Source: an uncultured Treponema sp.
Lineage (GTDB): Bacteria; Spirochaetota; Spirochaetia; Treponematales; Treponemataceae
NCBI GenBank assembly: GCA_946410085.1
Contig: CAMJZA010000004.1
Coordinates: 1 to 64,000, forward strand
Reading direction: 5' to 3'
Length of the DNA stretch: 64,000 nucleotides
Positions within the stretch are counted from its first letter, which is position 1. Every line of letters starts with the position of its first letter. The notes under the pieces were generated by a model. The model searched no databases and had not been told where the DNA came from. It saw only the letters and a program-made list of their open reading frames with translations. The position numbers were made by a program, and so were the translations under genes. Below are positions 8,951-17,607 of the stretch, piece by piece.

Positions 8951-10735
8951 ATGAGTAAAGGAGAAAAAACGGTACTGATGAGCAGGAGCATCATCGTGTC
9001 CGCCGGGCTGATGGTTGCCGCCGTCGTTGCGTGCGTGGTATTCATATCCGTGTCCGCACGGAGGAACTTTGTACGGTCCGCACAGGAGGAACTCGTCCAG
9101 ACACAGCACAGTATGTCGCTCAGCTTTGCGGTCAGCCTCAATGAGCAGAAGATCCTTGTCCTCCAGATGGCAAAGTCCAATACCATTGTGGCATACATGG
9201 AATCCCCTGATGACGTGGCCCTGAGTACCCTGGCCGTGAACGAGTTTGAGTCCTACCGGAGCTCCTTTCTGAGCAATTCGGTGTTCTGGACGTCGGACCA
9301 AAACCGCATTTTCTATACGGATGCCGAGCCGATGTATGTCGTTGATCCGGATAATCCCGATAATTACTGGTACAGGATGACCTTGGAGGGCAGGACACCC
9401 TACAACTTCAATATAAACTTCAACGAAGTACTCAACATAACAAACCTGTGGGTGAACGCCGTCGTCAAGAATGCAGCCGGTCAGTCGGTGGGCATGGTCG
9501 GTTCGGGGATCCCGCTTTCCAATTTCGTGGATACGATGTACTCCAAGCTGCCGGGGGACTGCAGGATGTTCCTGTACAACAACGAGCTTGAAACCACCGG
9601 TTCCCTTGACTTGAAGCATCTGGAACAGAAGAAGCCCATCACGGACCTGATTCCGGATTTCCGCGGCCGCGAGGAGCTTCTGAAGTCGGATGGCAATCAG
9701 ATGATGCTCATCGGCAATGTCATGTATTCCCTTGCTTCACTCGGGGAAATCGGCTGGCATATCATCCTGTTCAAGGAGTACAACTTTGACGAGTTCCGGA
9801 AGGGGGCCGTCCCGTCCTTTATGATAAGCGTTCTGGTCATCGTTCTGATTGCGGCGGGAATCTTCGTCTTCTTCCGCCTGCGGGCGGTCCGGGAGAAGGA
9901 GCTGGAGACGGCCGGAAAACTCCTGAGTGAGACCCAAAACCTTGCCGAGTCTGCCAGGGAGAATGCGGCAACTGCACAGGATCAGAGCGCGGCAGTCAAG
10001 GAGATCGTCGCGACGATGGAGGACAACAACGCCCTGTCGGAGTCCATTTCCCTGAAAATCAAGGACGTAGCCGGTGTGGCGGAAAAGACGAGCGGCGACG
10101 TTTCTGACGGTGTGAGCCACCTGGAGCTGAACGTCGCCCAGCTGCGGGAGATAGCAGAGGCGAACAAGACGACCATAAACGGCATCAAGGCGCTCGGTGA
10201 CAAGATAAACAACATCTGGGACATCGTAACCCTCATCAACTCGGTCGCAGATCAGGCCAAGATCATCGCCTTCAATGCGGAACTTGAGGCTTCGAGTGCG
10301 GGCGAGGCGGGCAAGAACTTCCATATAGTTGCAACGGAGATCCGCCGCCTGGCAGACGGCATCATCGACGGCACGAAGGAAATCAAGGAGAAGATAAACG
10401 AGATCCAGCAGTCGTCGGACAGCCTGATCCTCGCGAGCGAGAACGGGACCGTGAAGATCGAGGAGGGCTGCGATACGGCAAAAACCCTGAAGGAACGCTT
10501 TGACAGCATCAAGAATGCGTCGGAGGTGACGGCGGCAAGCTCCGGGGACATCACGACGATCATCCAGCAGCAGGCGGCAGCGACGGAGCAGATTTTGACC
10601 ACGCTCAAGCAGATAGCGGCGGGCGTGGAAAACTTCAGTTCCGCAACGGAGAGCATTTCGACGGCATCGCAGAACCTGAAGGCGATTGCGATGGAGATGA
10701 ACCGGCAGACTGTCCGGCAGGACGACGGACAGTAA
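8951..10735 (+). CDS. Methyl-accepting chemotaxis protein, dCache sensor
   Basis: A receptor of about 594 residues. The ORF track starts at 8927, but AGAGGTG before ATG 8951 favours the shorter form (MSKGEKTVLMSRS). An N-terminal helix, a large periplasmic dCache-like region (VFWTSDQNRIFYTD, MVGSGIPLSNFVD) and a second helix (MISVLVIVLIAAGIFVFFRL) are followed by a HAMP-less signalling domain with the variant tip VADQAKIIAFNAELEASSAGE. The region after the tip (SDSLILASENGTVKIEEGCD) is shared with the receptor at 10827, suggesting recent duplication or gene conversion. Ligand unknown. Confidence 0.9.
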   Translation: MSKGEKTVLMSRSIIVSAGLMVAAVVACVVFISVSARRNFVRSAQEELVQTQHSMSLSFAVSLNEQKILVLQMAKSNTIVAYMESPDDVALSTLAVNEFESYRSSFLSNSVFWTSDQNRIFYTDAEPMYVVDPDNPDNYWYRMTLEGRTPYNFNINFNEVLNITNLWVNAVVKNAAGQSVGMVGSGIPLSNFVDTMYSKLPGDCRMFLYNNELETTGSLDLKHLEQKKPITDLIPDFRGREELLKSDGNQMMLIGNVMYSLASLGEIGWHIILFKEYNFDEFRKGAVPSFMISVLVIVLIAAGIFVFFRLRAVREKELETAGKLLSETQNLAESARENAATAQDQSAAVKEIVATMEDNNALSESISLKIKDVAGVAEKTSGDVSDGVSHLELNVAQLREIAEANKTTINGIKALGDKINNIWDIVTLINSVADQAKIIAFNAELEASSAGEAGKNFHIVATEIRRLADGIIDGTKEIKEKINEIQQSSDSLILASENGTVKIEEGCDTAKTLKERFDSIKNASEVTAASSGDITTIIQQQAAATEQILTTLKQIAAGVENFSSATESISTASQNLKAIAMEMNRQTVRQDDGQ

Positions 10736-10761
10736 ATTACCTTTTCTTATTGTCCGGTGTA

Positions 10762-10770
10762 TGCTATAAT
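10762..10770 (+). promoter_or_regulatory. Extended -10 promoter ahead of the chemosensory operon
   Basis: TGCTATAAT lies about 56 nt before the ATG at 10827, in the longest gap of the receptor series. No convincing -35 box is present. AGGAG and AAGGA precede the start codon. This is the likely start of the transcript carrying receptor, cheW, cheB, cheR, cheA and cyclase. Confidence 0.5.
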
Positions 10771-10826
10771 GAAGAAATTAGGAATAGAAAACAAGGAATA
10801 GTATATAGAGGAGTTTTAAGGAATAT

Positions 10827-12611
10827 ATGAAGAAGAAATTTGTGCAGCTTTCCTTCAAGCAGTTTGTGGTCAGTGTCATACCGTATGCGGTCATTGCCCT
10901 GTATGTTTCCATCTCGTTTGCCTATCTGGTGAACGCATTGATCGAAAAGCAGGTGCACAATGACACGGTGGCACTGGCGAAGAGTGCGGAATACGAGGTT
11001 CGCCTCAGGTTTGAGACCCCGTCCATTGCGCTTAATTCCCTCGTCGGTGCCCTGGAAAAGGATTCGGGCCGTGACTACGATTCCGTCAAGGCGCTCGTTA
11101 CGAGCATGGGCGATCAGTATCCCCAGTGCTCGGCCTTTTATCTTGCGGCACTGGACGGCTTTGGTTCCAGGGACGGCACGGTAGTGATGAGCAACGGGGC
11201 GGACACGATTTCGGACAGGCAGCGGCTTGAGCAGTTCTTTGCAGCACCGATTGCTGCCAAGGGAGCGCTGTATTCCAGCGAATCGCAGGATACGGTTACC
11301 GGCAAGCCGGTCATCGCATTTACGCGGGCAGTCTACGACCAGGGAAGCCATAAGCTGATCGGCGTTGCGGGCTGCTACCTGCTGCTGGATCAGCTGGCTG
11401 CCGGTCTTGAGCCGCTGACGACCTCCGATCAGGAGCACATAAACGTCGTCGATCAGAACGGCGTGTTCCTGACCCATTCGGACGCCAGTTACGTAAAGAC
11501 CAAGAACTACTTTGATGTGTCTCCGCTCGGAAAGAAGTACAAGGCTTCCGAGTATCTTGACGGGACTGAGCGCGTTCTGAACGAGGGCGGCCACTACTAC
11601 GGGGTGCGTAAGCTCGGTGAGAGCCCCTGGTTCGTCATTATCGAAGGGCCGACCTCCATCTTTACGGGAAAATCGTATTTCTGGATGATCATCATCAACG
11701 CCGTTACCATCTTCCTGATCCTGCAGGCGATCGTCTATACTACCTGGTACATGAACCGGATGCGGGGCAAGGAGCGGGAGCTGGGCGACAAGATGTTTAC
11801 CGAAACCCAGAACCTTGCGGTTGCCGCCAAGGAGAACGCGGCGACGAGCCAGGACCAGTCTGCGGCGGTCAAGGAGATTGTCGCAACGATGGAAGACAAC
11901 AATGCCCTGTCGGAGAACATCGCGGTAAAGATAAAGGACGTGTCGTCCGTGGCGGGCAAGACCTCTTCCGACGTTGCCGACGGTGTGAGCCACCTGGAGC
12001 TGAACGTCGCTCAGCTGCGGGAGATAGCAGAGGCAAACAAGAACACGATAAGCGGCATCAAGAACCTGAGCGAGAAGATAGACAACATCTGGGACATCGT
12101 TACCCTCATCAACTCGGTCGCAGACCAGGCGAAGATCATCGCCTTCAACGCGGAGCTTGAGGCTTCGAGCGCAGGCGAGGCGGGCAAGAACTTCCACATT
12201 GTCGCGACGGAAATCCGCCGCCTGGCGGACGGCATCATCGACGGTACGAAGGAAATCAAGGAGAAGATAAACGAAATCCAGCAGTCTTCGGACAGCCTGA
12301 TCCTCGCAAGCGAGAACGGGACCGTGAAGATCGAGGAGGGCTGCGACACCGCCCGGAGCCTTGAGGAGCGTTTCGAGAGCATCAAGAATGCGTCGGAGGT
12401 GACGGCGGCGAGTGCGAGTGACATCACGACGATCATCCAGCAGCAGGCGGCGGCGAGCGAGCAGATCCTGATAACGCTCAAGCAGATAGCGGCGGGCGTG
12501 GAAAACTTTACGGCGGCAACGGAGAGCATCTCGTCGGCATCGCAGAACCTGAAGGCGATTGCGGTAGAGCTGAACGAGCAGACTGCCCAGCAGGGTGGCG
12601 GACAGGAATAG
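10827..12611 (+). CDS. Methyl-accepting chemotaxis protein, dCache sensor, first gene of the che operon
   Basis: A receptor of 594 residues. Helix 1 lies near residues 12-36. The periplasmic dCache domain includes QCSAFYLAALDGFG, VIAFTRAVYDQGSHKLIGV and VVDQNGVFLTHSD, and helix 2 is near residue 290. The signalling domain lacks HAMP and has the variant tip VADQAKIIAFNAELEASSAGE. It ends only 9 bp before cheW, so it is co-transcribed with the whole signalling machinery and is the best candidate for the cognate receptor of this CheA. Ligand unknown. Confidence 0.92.
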   Translation: MKKKFVQLSFKQFVVSVIPYAVIALYVSISFAYLVNALIEKQVHNDTVALAKSAEYEVRLRFETPSIALNSLVGALEKDSGRDYDSVKALVTSMGDQYPQCSAFYLAALDGFGSRDGTVVMSNGADTISDRQRLEQFFAAPIAAKGALYSSESQDTVTGKPVIAFTRAVYDQGSHKLIGVAGCYLLLDQLAAGLEPLTTSDQEHINVVDQNGVFLTHSDASYVKTKNYFDVSPLGKKYKASEYLDGTERVLNEGGHYYGVRKLGESPWFVIIEGPTSIFTGKSYFWMIIINAVTIFLILQAIVYTTWYMNRMRGKERELGDKMFTETQNLAVAAKENAATSQDQSAAVKEIVATMEDNNALSENIAVKIKDVSSVAGKTSSDVADGVSHLELNVAQLREIAEANKNTISGIKNLSEKIDNIWDIVTLINSVADQAKIIAFNAELEASSAGEAGKNFHIVATEIRRLADGIIDGTKEIKEKINEIQQSSDSLILASENGTVKIEEGCDTARSLEERFESIKNASEVTAASASDITTIIQQQAAASEQILITLKQIAAGVENFTAATESISSASQNLKAIAVELNEQTAQQGGGQE

Positions 12612-12620
12612 CGGGGCAGT

Positions 12621-13124
12621 ATGAACGAAGACCTGATAAACGTAATAAGCGAGAGTCAGAAGGCGAGCGAAGCCCAGGAAGTGGAAAAGAAGACCACCGT
12701 ATGGCTCATTTTCTCCATCGCGGGCAAGAAGTATGCCATGCGGTCGGCGGACGTGCTGGAGATAATCCGTGACGTGCCGATCTACAAGCTGCCCTTCATG
12801 CCCGCCTACATCGAGGGCGTGATAAACCGGCGCGGCGACCCCTTTACCGTCATCAATCCGCTGGCAGTGTTCGGGGATACGGATGCCAAGCCGCCGGAGG
12901 AACCGCTCTTCCTGATAATGAAGCGGGACGACGACCAGCTTTCCATCCACATCTCGGACATACTCCAGTTTACGGAAATGGCGGAATCCGACCTGAACCT
13001 CATTCCCAACGGAGGGGACGAGGACTTCTTCCTGGGCACGCTCAGCTACGGACATGAGGAAGTTCCCGCCATAAACCCCGGCTCGTTCGAGCTGCTCATA
13101 AGGAAAGACCTTGGAAGCGCGTAG
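12621..13124 (+). CDS. cheW: CheW scaffold protein
   Basis: A CheW-domain adaptor of 167 residues that couples receptor tips to CheA. The domain starts near residue 28 (WLIFSIAGKKYAMRSADVLE) and has the classic groove segment YIEGVINRRGDPFTVINPL. A charged N-terminal extension of about 25 residues is longer than in Escherichia coli CheW. It lies 9 bp after the receptor gene, and its end overlaps the next reading frame by 14 bp, so all three are probably translated together. It is presumably adapted to the variant receptor tips encoded nearby (inference). Confidence 0.93.
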   Translation: MNEDLINVISESQKASEAQEVEKKTTVWLIFSIAGKKYAMRSADVLEIIRDVPIYKLPFMPAYIEGVINRRGDPFTVINPLAVFGDTDAKPPEEPLFLIMKRDDDQLSIHISDILQFTEMAESDLNLIPNGGDEDFFLGTLSYGHEEVPAINPGSFELLIRKDLGSA

Positions 13125-13617
13125 TCACTTTACCTGCATCGCATACAATACGGTAGACTTCCTCATTCAGAGCTGTTATGTGGTTTCGGGCATATACCTG
13201 CAGGTAGACAGGGGCGTGCGGAGCATCTCCTTTAACCAGGAAACCCTGCCCCACATCTACATCGGCGACCTTTTGACCAAGAGCTTCGGCTGCACTGCGA
13301 AGGACGCCTACAATGTCGTCCTCGTGATGAAGATGCAGGACTTCGTAAAGGATGTGAGCGCCAAGATAGTCGACTACACCAAGACGGCCTTTCCCGCGTC
13401 CGGGAACCTCGCCCTGTCCGTGGACGGTGCCATCAGCAGCAAGCTCCTTGACATGAGCGGCTTCCGGCTGTATCCGGGAAGCATCCGGGCCAGGCTGTGG
13501 GAATGCGGCATCTGCGCGATCGACTATTCCGACAAGGGGCGCAGGCGCATCCTGATTTCGCCCGACCTGCTGATGAAGAAATTCTTCTCCACCGGAATGC
13601 TCAAGGCGGCGGAGTAG
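13111..13617 (+). CDS. Unrecognised chemosensory-operon protein, possibly a divergent CheW-like adaptor
   Basis: A protein of 168 residues with a TTG start (AAGG seven bases upstream) inside the end of cheW. I do not recognise the family with confidence. It opens with a beta-rich segment (TCIAYNTVDFLIQSCYVVSG). It then has hydrophobic strands spaced somewhat like a CheW fold (HIYIGDLL, YNVVLVMK, GICAIDYSD), but none of the CheW signature residues. It has no signal peptide and no membrane helix. The 14-bp overlap with cheW and 10-bp gap to cheB place it firmly in the signalling operon. Alternatives are a CheX/CheC-type phosphatase or a cyclase-binding adaptor; neither has its motif visible. 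Confidence 0.75.
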   Translation: MEARSHFTCIAYNTVDFLIQSCYVVSGIYLQVDRGVRSISFNQETLPHIYIGDLLTKSFGCTAKDAYNVVLVMKMQDFVKDVSAKIVDYTKTAFPASGNLALSVDGAISSKLLDMSGFRLYPGSIRARLWECGICAIDYSDKGRRRILISPDLLMKKFFSTGMLKAAE

Positions 13618-13627
13618 GGGGAAGCGG

Positions 13628-14656
13628 ATGAAGCTCATAATCGCCGACGATTCCGCGGTCGTCAGGGCAATACTGGACCAGAACCTCACCAAAACGGGCA
13701 GGATAGAAATCATCGCTTCCGTCTCCAACGGACGGCGGGCCATCGATGCCGCGAAAGGCGAATGGCCCGACGCAGTAGTCAGCGACATAGACATGCCGGA
13801 GATGGACGGGCTTGAGGCAACGAAGATTCTGTCCAAGTCCATGCACATACCGGTTATCCTCCTGTCGGAGGATCCTGCCAAGGCAGTTGCTGCCAGGGCA
13901 GCCGGGGCGGCTGAAGTCCTGACCAAGCCCCGGGTCAACGAGTATGACAAGGCCTTCTTTGACGAGCTCATGGAGCGGCTGGAAGCCGTCGTGTCTGCGT
14001 CTTCCCGTCCGGATCATACTGACCGGGGCAGCAGGGCCAAACCCTTCCGCGGCTACCGTGTCCTCTGCATCGGGGCTTCTACGGGCGGGCCGACCGCCGT
14101 CGCGGAGGTCCTGAAGGGCCTGGGGCGGGGCTTTCCCCTGCCGATCCTGTATGCCCAGCACGTTGAAGTCGGTGCGGACGGAAACCTTGCAGCCTGGCTG
14201 AACGGCAGCTGCGACAACCTGACGGTACGCCTTGCCCGGGACGGCGAGGAGGCCCTGCCCGGCACGGTCTACATGGCACCGGCGGACCGGCACCTGGTCG
14301 TCGACTTCGTGAAGGGCAATTCCCATCCGGTCCTGCGGATTTCCGATGAGCCGCCGGAGCGCTTCCTCCGGCCCGCCGTGAACATGCTCTTCCGGAGCGC
14401 AGCCCGGCTGTACGGCAAGTCCTGCCTCGCCGTGCTCCTGACGGGCATGGGGCGTGACGGTGCGGAAGGCTGCAAGCTTATCCGCGACGGCGGCGGCTGG
14501 ACGATCGTGGAAGACCAGTCCACCTGCGCCGTATTCGGCATGCCGGCGGCGGCCATAGAAGTCGGCGGCGCCTGCGAGGTGCATCCCCGGGGCGAGATTG
14601 CCGGAAGGATCCTGGACCTTGCGGGCGGATCCGGTACGAGGGGGGCTGCGGTATGA
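13628..14656 (+). CDS. cheB: CheB receptor methylesterase
   Basis: The protein-glutamate methylesterase/deamidase that removes methyl groups from receptors during adaptation. The N-terminal receiver has the acidic pair in IIADDSA and phospho-acceptor Asp53 (VVSDIDMPEMDG). The C-terminal esterase has the complete triad: Ser151 in GASTGGP, His178 in YAQH and Asp277 in GMGRDGAEG. Length (342 residues) is normal. GGGGAAGC precedes the ATG. It overlaps cheR by ATGA. An intact CheB/CheR pair implies that the receptors of this cluster use methylation-dependent adaptation despite their unusual tips. Confidence 0.96.
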   Translation: MKLIIADDSAVVRAILDQNLTKTGRIEIIASVSNGRRAIDAAKGEWPDAVVSDIDMPEMDGLEATKILSKSMHIPVILLSEDPAKAVAARAAGAAEVLTKPRVNEYDKAFFDELMERLEAVVSASSRPDHTDRGSRAKPFRGYRVLCIGASTGGPTAVAEVLKGLGRGFPLPILYAQHVEVGADGNLAAWLNGSCDNLTVRLARDGEEALPGTVYMAPADRHLVVDFVKGNSHPVLRISDEPPERFLRPAVNMLFRSAARLYGKSCLAVLLTGMGRDGAEGCKLIRDGGGWTIVEDQSTCAVFGMPAAAIEVGGACEVHPRGEIAGRILDLAGGSGTRGAAV

Positions 14657-15498
14657 CGGTAAGCGACGAAAGCCTCCTTCTGATAATCGACCTCATCACG
14701 ATGACGACGGGCATCATCCCCCGTTCGAGCCACCGGGAAGGAATCCGCACCTACCTGTCCGGCAAGCTGGATGCGCTGGGCATTGCATCCGTAAAGGAAT
14801 ACGCAGACAAGGTCAGGACGGACAAGAGCCTCCTGATGGAGCTCATAAACGAAAGCACCGTCAACGAGACCTACTTCTTCCGGGAAGAGAAGCAGTTTGC
14901 GTTCGTGCGCTCCAAGGTCCTTCCCGCATGGCTTGCCCGGCACGGCAGCCAGCCGATCAAGATATGGAGTGCGGCGTGCTCCTACGGCGAGGAAGCCTAT
15001 TCCCTTGCCCTGCTGGCAAGAGACTGCGGGGTACGGGCGCACATAACGGCGAGCGACATAAACACGGCGGTACTGAGCCACTGTGCGGCGGGGGTGTTCA
15101 ACGCCTCCTCCATGCGGGTCGGGGATGGAGTATCGTTCCAGGAACTCCTGTATCCCTACCGGGCGCCCAATGCGAAGATAGCATTCAGCGATGAAATTCG
15201 CAGCTACATAACGACGCGGCAGATAAATCTTGCGGAGATGGACAATCCTGCATTCGAAGGTATCCTCCCCAAGATGCAGGATGTCGTGTTCATCAGGAAT
15301 GTGTTCATCTATTTCAGCCAGGAGCTGCGTGCCAGAATCCTCAAGGTGATTGCAGACAAGTGCATGGGTGAGGACAGCATCCTGTTCGTTTCCATGAGCG
15401 AGATTGCCCAGATAGACCAGAGCGTCATGCCCGCGTCGCTGGAGAAGGTCGCCGACGGCAACGTATTTTACTTTAAGAAGAAGAAGACGGAGGTTTAG
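14653..15498 (+). CDS. cheR: CheR receptor methyltransferase
   Basis: An S-adenosylmethionine-dependent methyltransferase of 281 residues that methylates glutamates on receptor signalling helices. Visible motifs are the N-terminal helical domain, NETYFFREEKQF, the SAM loop IWSAACSYGEEAYSLAL, ASDIN and the conserved VVFIRNVFIYF. It has no C-terminal TPR extension. Start ATG overlaps the cheB stop (ATGA), and cheA begins 3 bp after its stop, so translation is coupled. Confidence 0.96.
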   Translation: MTVSDESLLLIIDLITMTTGIIPRSSHREGIRTYLSGKLDALGIASVKEYADKVRTDKSLLMELINESTVNETYFFREEKQFAFVRSKVLPAWLARHGSQPIKIWSAACSYGEEAYSLALLARDCGVRAHITASDINTAVLSHCAAGVFNASSMRVGDGVSFQELLYPYRAPNAKIAFSDEIRSYITTRQINLAEMDNPAFEGILPKMQDVVFIRNVFIYFSQELRARILKVIADKCMGEDSILFVSMSEIAQIDQSVMPASLEKVADGNVFYFKKKKTEV

Positions 15499-15501
15499 GA
15501 G

Positions 15502-17607
15502 ATGGCGAAGGTTTCATCCGACATTACCGAAAGTTTCCTCTCCGAGGTTTCGGAACTGCTGGAGGAGGCGCGCAAGGACGTGCTTGCCCTCAAGGCGGAC
15601 CCCAAGGATAAGGACACGCTCTCAAGGCTGCTGCGCAACCTGCATACGATAAAGGGCAACTCCCGCATGCTCGGGCACTCGACGATAGAAAAGCTGTCCC
15701 ATGCCGTCGAGGACATATACAAGGGCGTCAAGGACGGGCAGGTAAAGAACAGCGACCGCCTGGTCCGCCTGGTCTTCTTTGTTGCCGACAAGATAGCCGA
15801 GTGTGCGGCTGCCGTCCGCAAGAAGGGCACCGACGAGATGAACGTTGACCTCTACCTCCAGTCCTGCGACAAGCTGGCGGCAGGTGAACTGGTGGACATA
15901 GACTCCATCGCCGAGCAGATCCGCCGGGAGAAAGAGGACAAGTTCCAGGGCGATGAGGACGAGGAGGATGAGGACGACCAGCAGATTTCCGACATCCAGT
16001 CCATCCGCATCAAGCTCAGCCGCATCAACGAGATAATCAGCTCCTTCGACACGATGATTACGCGGGAGTTCCGCCTCAAGCACCAGCTGGATCAGCTGCG
16101 GGTCATCGAGGAGGAAACCGACAACCACGAGCTTTCCAAGATACGCAAGCAGTTCGAGTCGGACATCTTTGCGCTGGAAACGTCGATATTCAGCGTGCAG
16201 AGCCAGGTTTTTGACCTGCGGATGCTGCCCATCGGCATTGTCCTGCGGCCCTTCGAGAACACGATAGCATTGGAGTCCATGCAGCTGGGCAAGGCTGTCC
16301 GGGCCAACATCCCCGAAACCGAGGTCGCAATCGACAAGGTTATCCTTGAACAGCTCAACGACATCCTCATGCATCTGGTCCGCAACGCCCTTGACCACGG
16401 CATAGAGACCCCGGAGGAGCGCCGGGCCGCCGGAAAGGACGAGCAGGGCGTCATCTCGATTACCTGCAAGCGGGAGACAAAGCACATCGAGCTGACCGTC
16501 AGCGATGACGGACGGGGAATCGACTTTGAGAAAATCCGTGCCAAGGCATCCCGCCTGTACGTGGAGCGGGCGGACGAAATAAAGGATATGGGCGAGAAGG
16601 AACTGTCCCAGTTCCTCTTCATGTCGGGCTTCTCCACAAAGGACAAGGTGACGGAGCTTTCCGGCCGCGGCGTCGGTCTTGACGTCGTGTGGACCAACGT
16701 GGAAAAGATAAAGGGCCGGGTCAGGCTCGAGAGCACCTTCGGCAAGGGGACGTCGTTTATCCTGCACTTCCCCCTCTCGCTTTCTACCCTGCAGGGCCTG
16801 TTCGTCATGTCCAATCAGGACAAGTTCCTCATCCCGTCCCAGCACATCGTGGACGTCATTTACCGCAAGAAGAGCGAGTACGTCACGCTCCAGAACCAGA
16901 CCTACATCAAGTTCGAGGGGCAGCTGGTTCCGGTCTTCTCCCTGTCCACCCTGTTCAAGGACCACAAGGGCGGATCCATCACGGATGCGGACTCCATCCT
17001 CATTGCCGAATACATGGAGCAGCGGATCGGCATCGTCGTTGAGCAGGTACAGCAGTACGTGTCGCTTGTCGTCAAGCCCCTGCCGCCTGCGTTCAAGAAC
17101 TTCACGATCCTGCAGGGCATCGTCTTTGACGAGCACTACGACATCGTTCCGATCCTGCACGTGCCGGAAATCCTCAAGAAGTTCAAGTCCCTGCGCGGCT
17201 ATGACATCAAGAAGTACGAGGCTGCCACCAAGCCGCGCACCGTCCGCGTCCTGGTCGTTGATGACTCCGATACGACCCGGCAGATTGAAAAGTCCATCCT
17301 TGAAGGCAGCGGCTTTTCCGTCGATACGGCGGTTGACGGCATAGACGGACTGGAGAAGCTCAAGGCGAAGCAGTACGACATCATCGTGACCGACAAGGAT
17401 ATGCCGCGCATGAACGGTCTGGTCCTGCTGGACAACCTGCGCCACATGGAAAAGTATGCGACGGTGCCGGTCATTGCCGTGTCCGCCGACCTGAACCCGA
17501 CGGTGGTTGATCAGTTCAAGAAATCCGGGGTGAGCGCGTTCATCGCCAAGGGCGACTTTAAGCGCGGCAACCTCATCAATGCGGTAAAGGAGTTGGTAAA
17601 TGAGTAA
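15502..17607 (+). CDS. cheA: CheA histidine kinase with C-terminal receiver (CheA-REC hybrid)
   Basis: A chemosensory kinase of 701 residues. The Hpt domain carries phospho-His48 (LHTIKGNSRMLG). There is no recognisable P2 CheY/CheB-docking domain; the linker is a short acidic stretch (EDEEDEDD). The dimerisation helices are followed by the ATPase with HLVRNALDHGIE, DDGRGID and GRGVGLDVV. A CheW-like P5 domain follows, then an intact receiver (VVDDSD, phospho-Asp631 in VTDKDMPRMNG). FrzE-like architecture suggests that phosphate flows to its own receiver, as sink or output. No cheY is present in the cluster. It overlaps the cyclase gene by 8 bp. Confidence 0.95.
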   Translation: MAKVSSDITESFLSEVSELLEEARKDVLALKADPKDKDTLSRLLRNLHTIKGNSRMLGHSTIEKLSHAVEDIYKGVKDGQVKNSDRLVRLVFFVADKIAECAAAVRKKGTDEMNVDLYLQSCDKLAAGELVDIDSIAEQIRREKEDKFQGDEDEEDEDDQQISDIQSIRIKLSRINEIISSFDTMITREFRLKHQLDQLRVIEEETDNHELSKIRKQFESDIFALETSIFSVQSQVFDLRMLPIGIVLRPFENTIALESMQLGKAVRANIPETEVAIDKVILEQLNDILMHLVRNALDHGIETPEERRAAGKDEQGVISITCKRETKHIELTVSDDGRGIDFEKIRAKASRLYVERADEIKDMGEKELSQFLFMSGFSTKDKVTELSGRGVGLDVVWTNVEKIKGRVRLESTFGKGTSFILHFPLSLSTLQGLFVMSNQDKFLIPSQHIVDVIYRKKSEYVTLQNQTYIKFEGQLVPVFSLSTLFKDHKGGSITDADSILIAEYMEQRIGIVVEQVQQYVSLVVKPLPPAFKNFTILQGIVFDEHYDIVPILHVPEILKKFKSLRGYDIKKYEAATKPRTVRVLVVDDSDTTRQIEKSILEGSGFSVDTAVDGIDGLEKLKAKQYDIIVTDKDMPRMNGLVLLDNLRHMEKYATVPVIAVSADLNPTVVDQFKKSGVSAFIAKGDFKRGNLINAVKELVNE

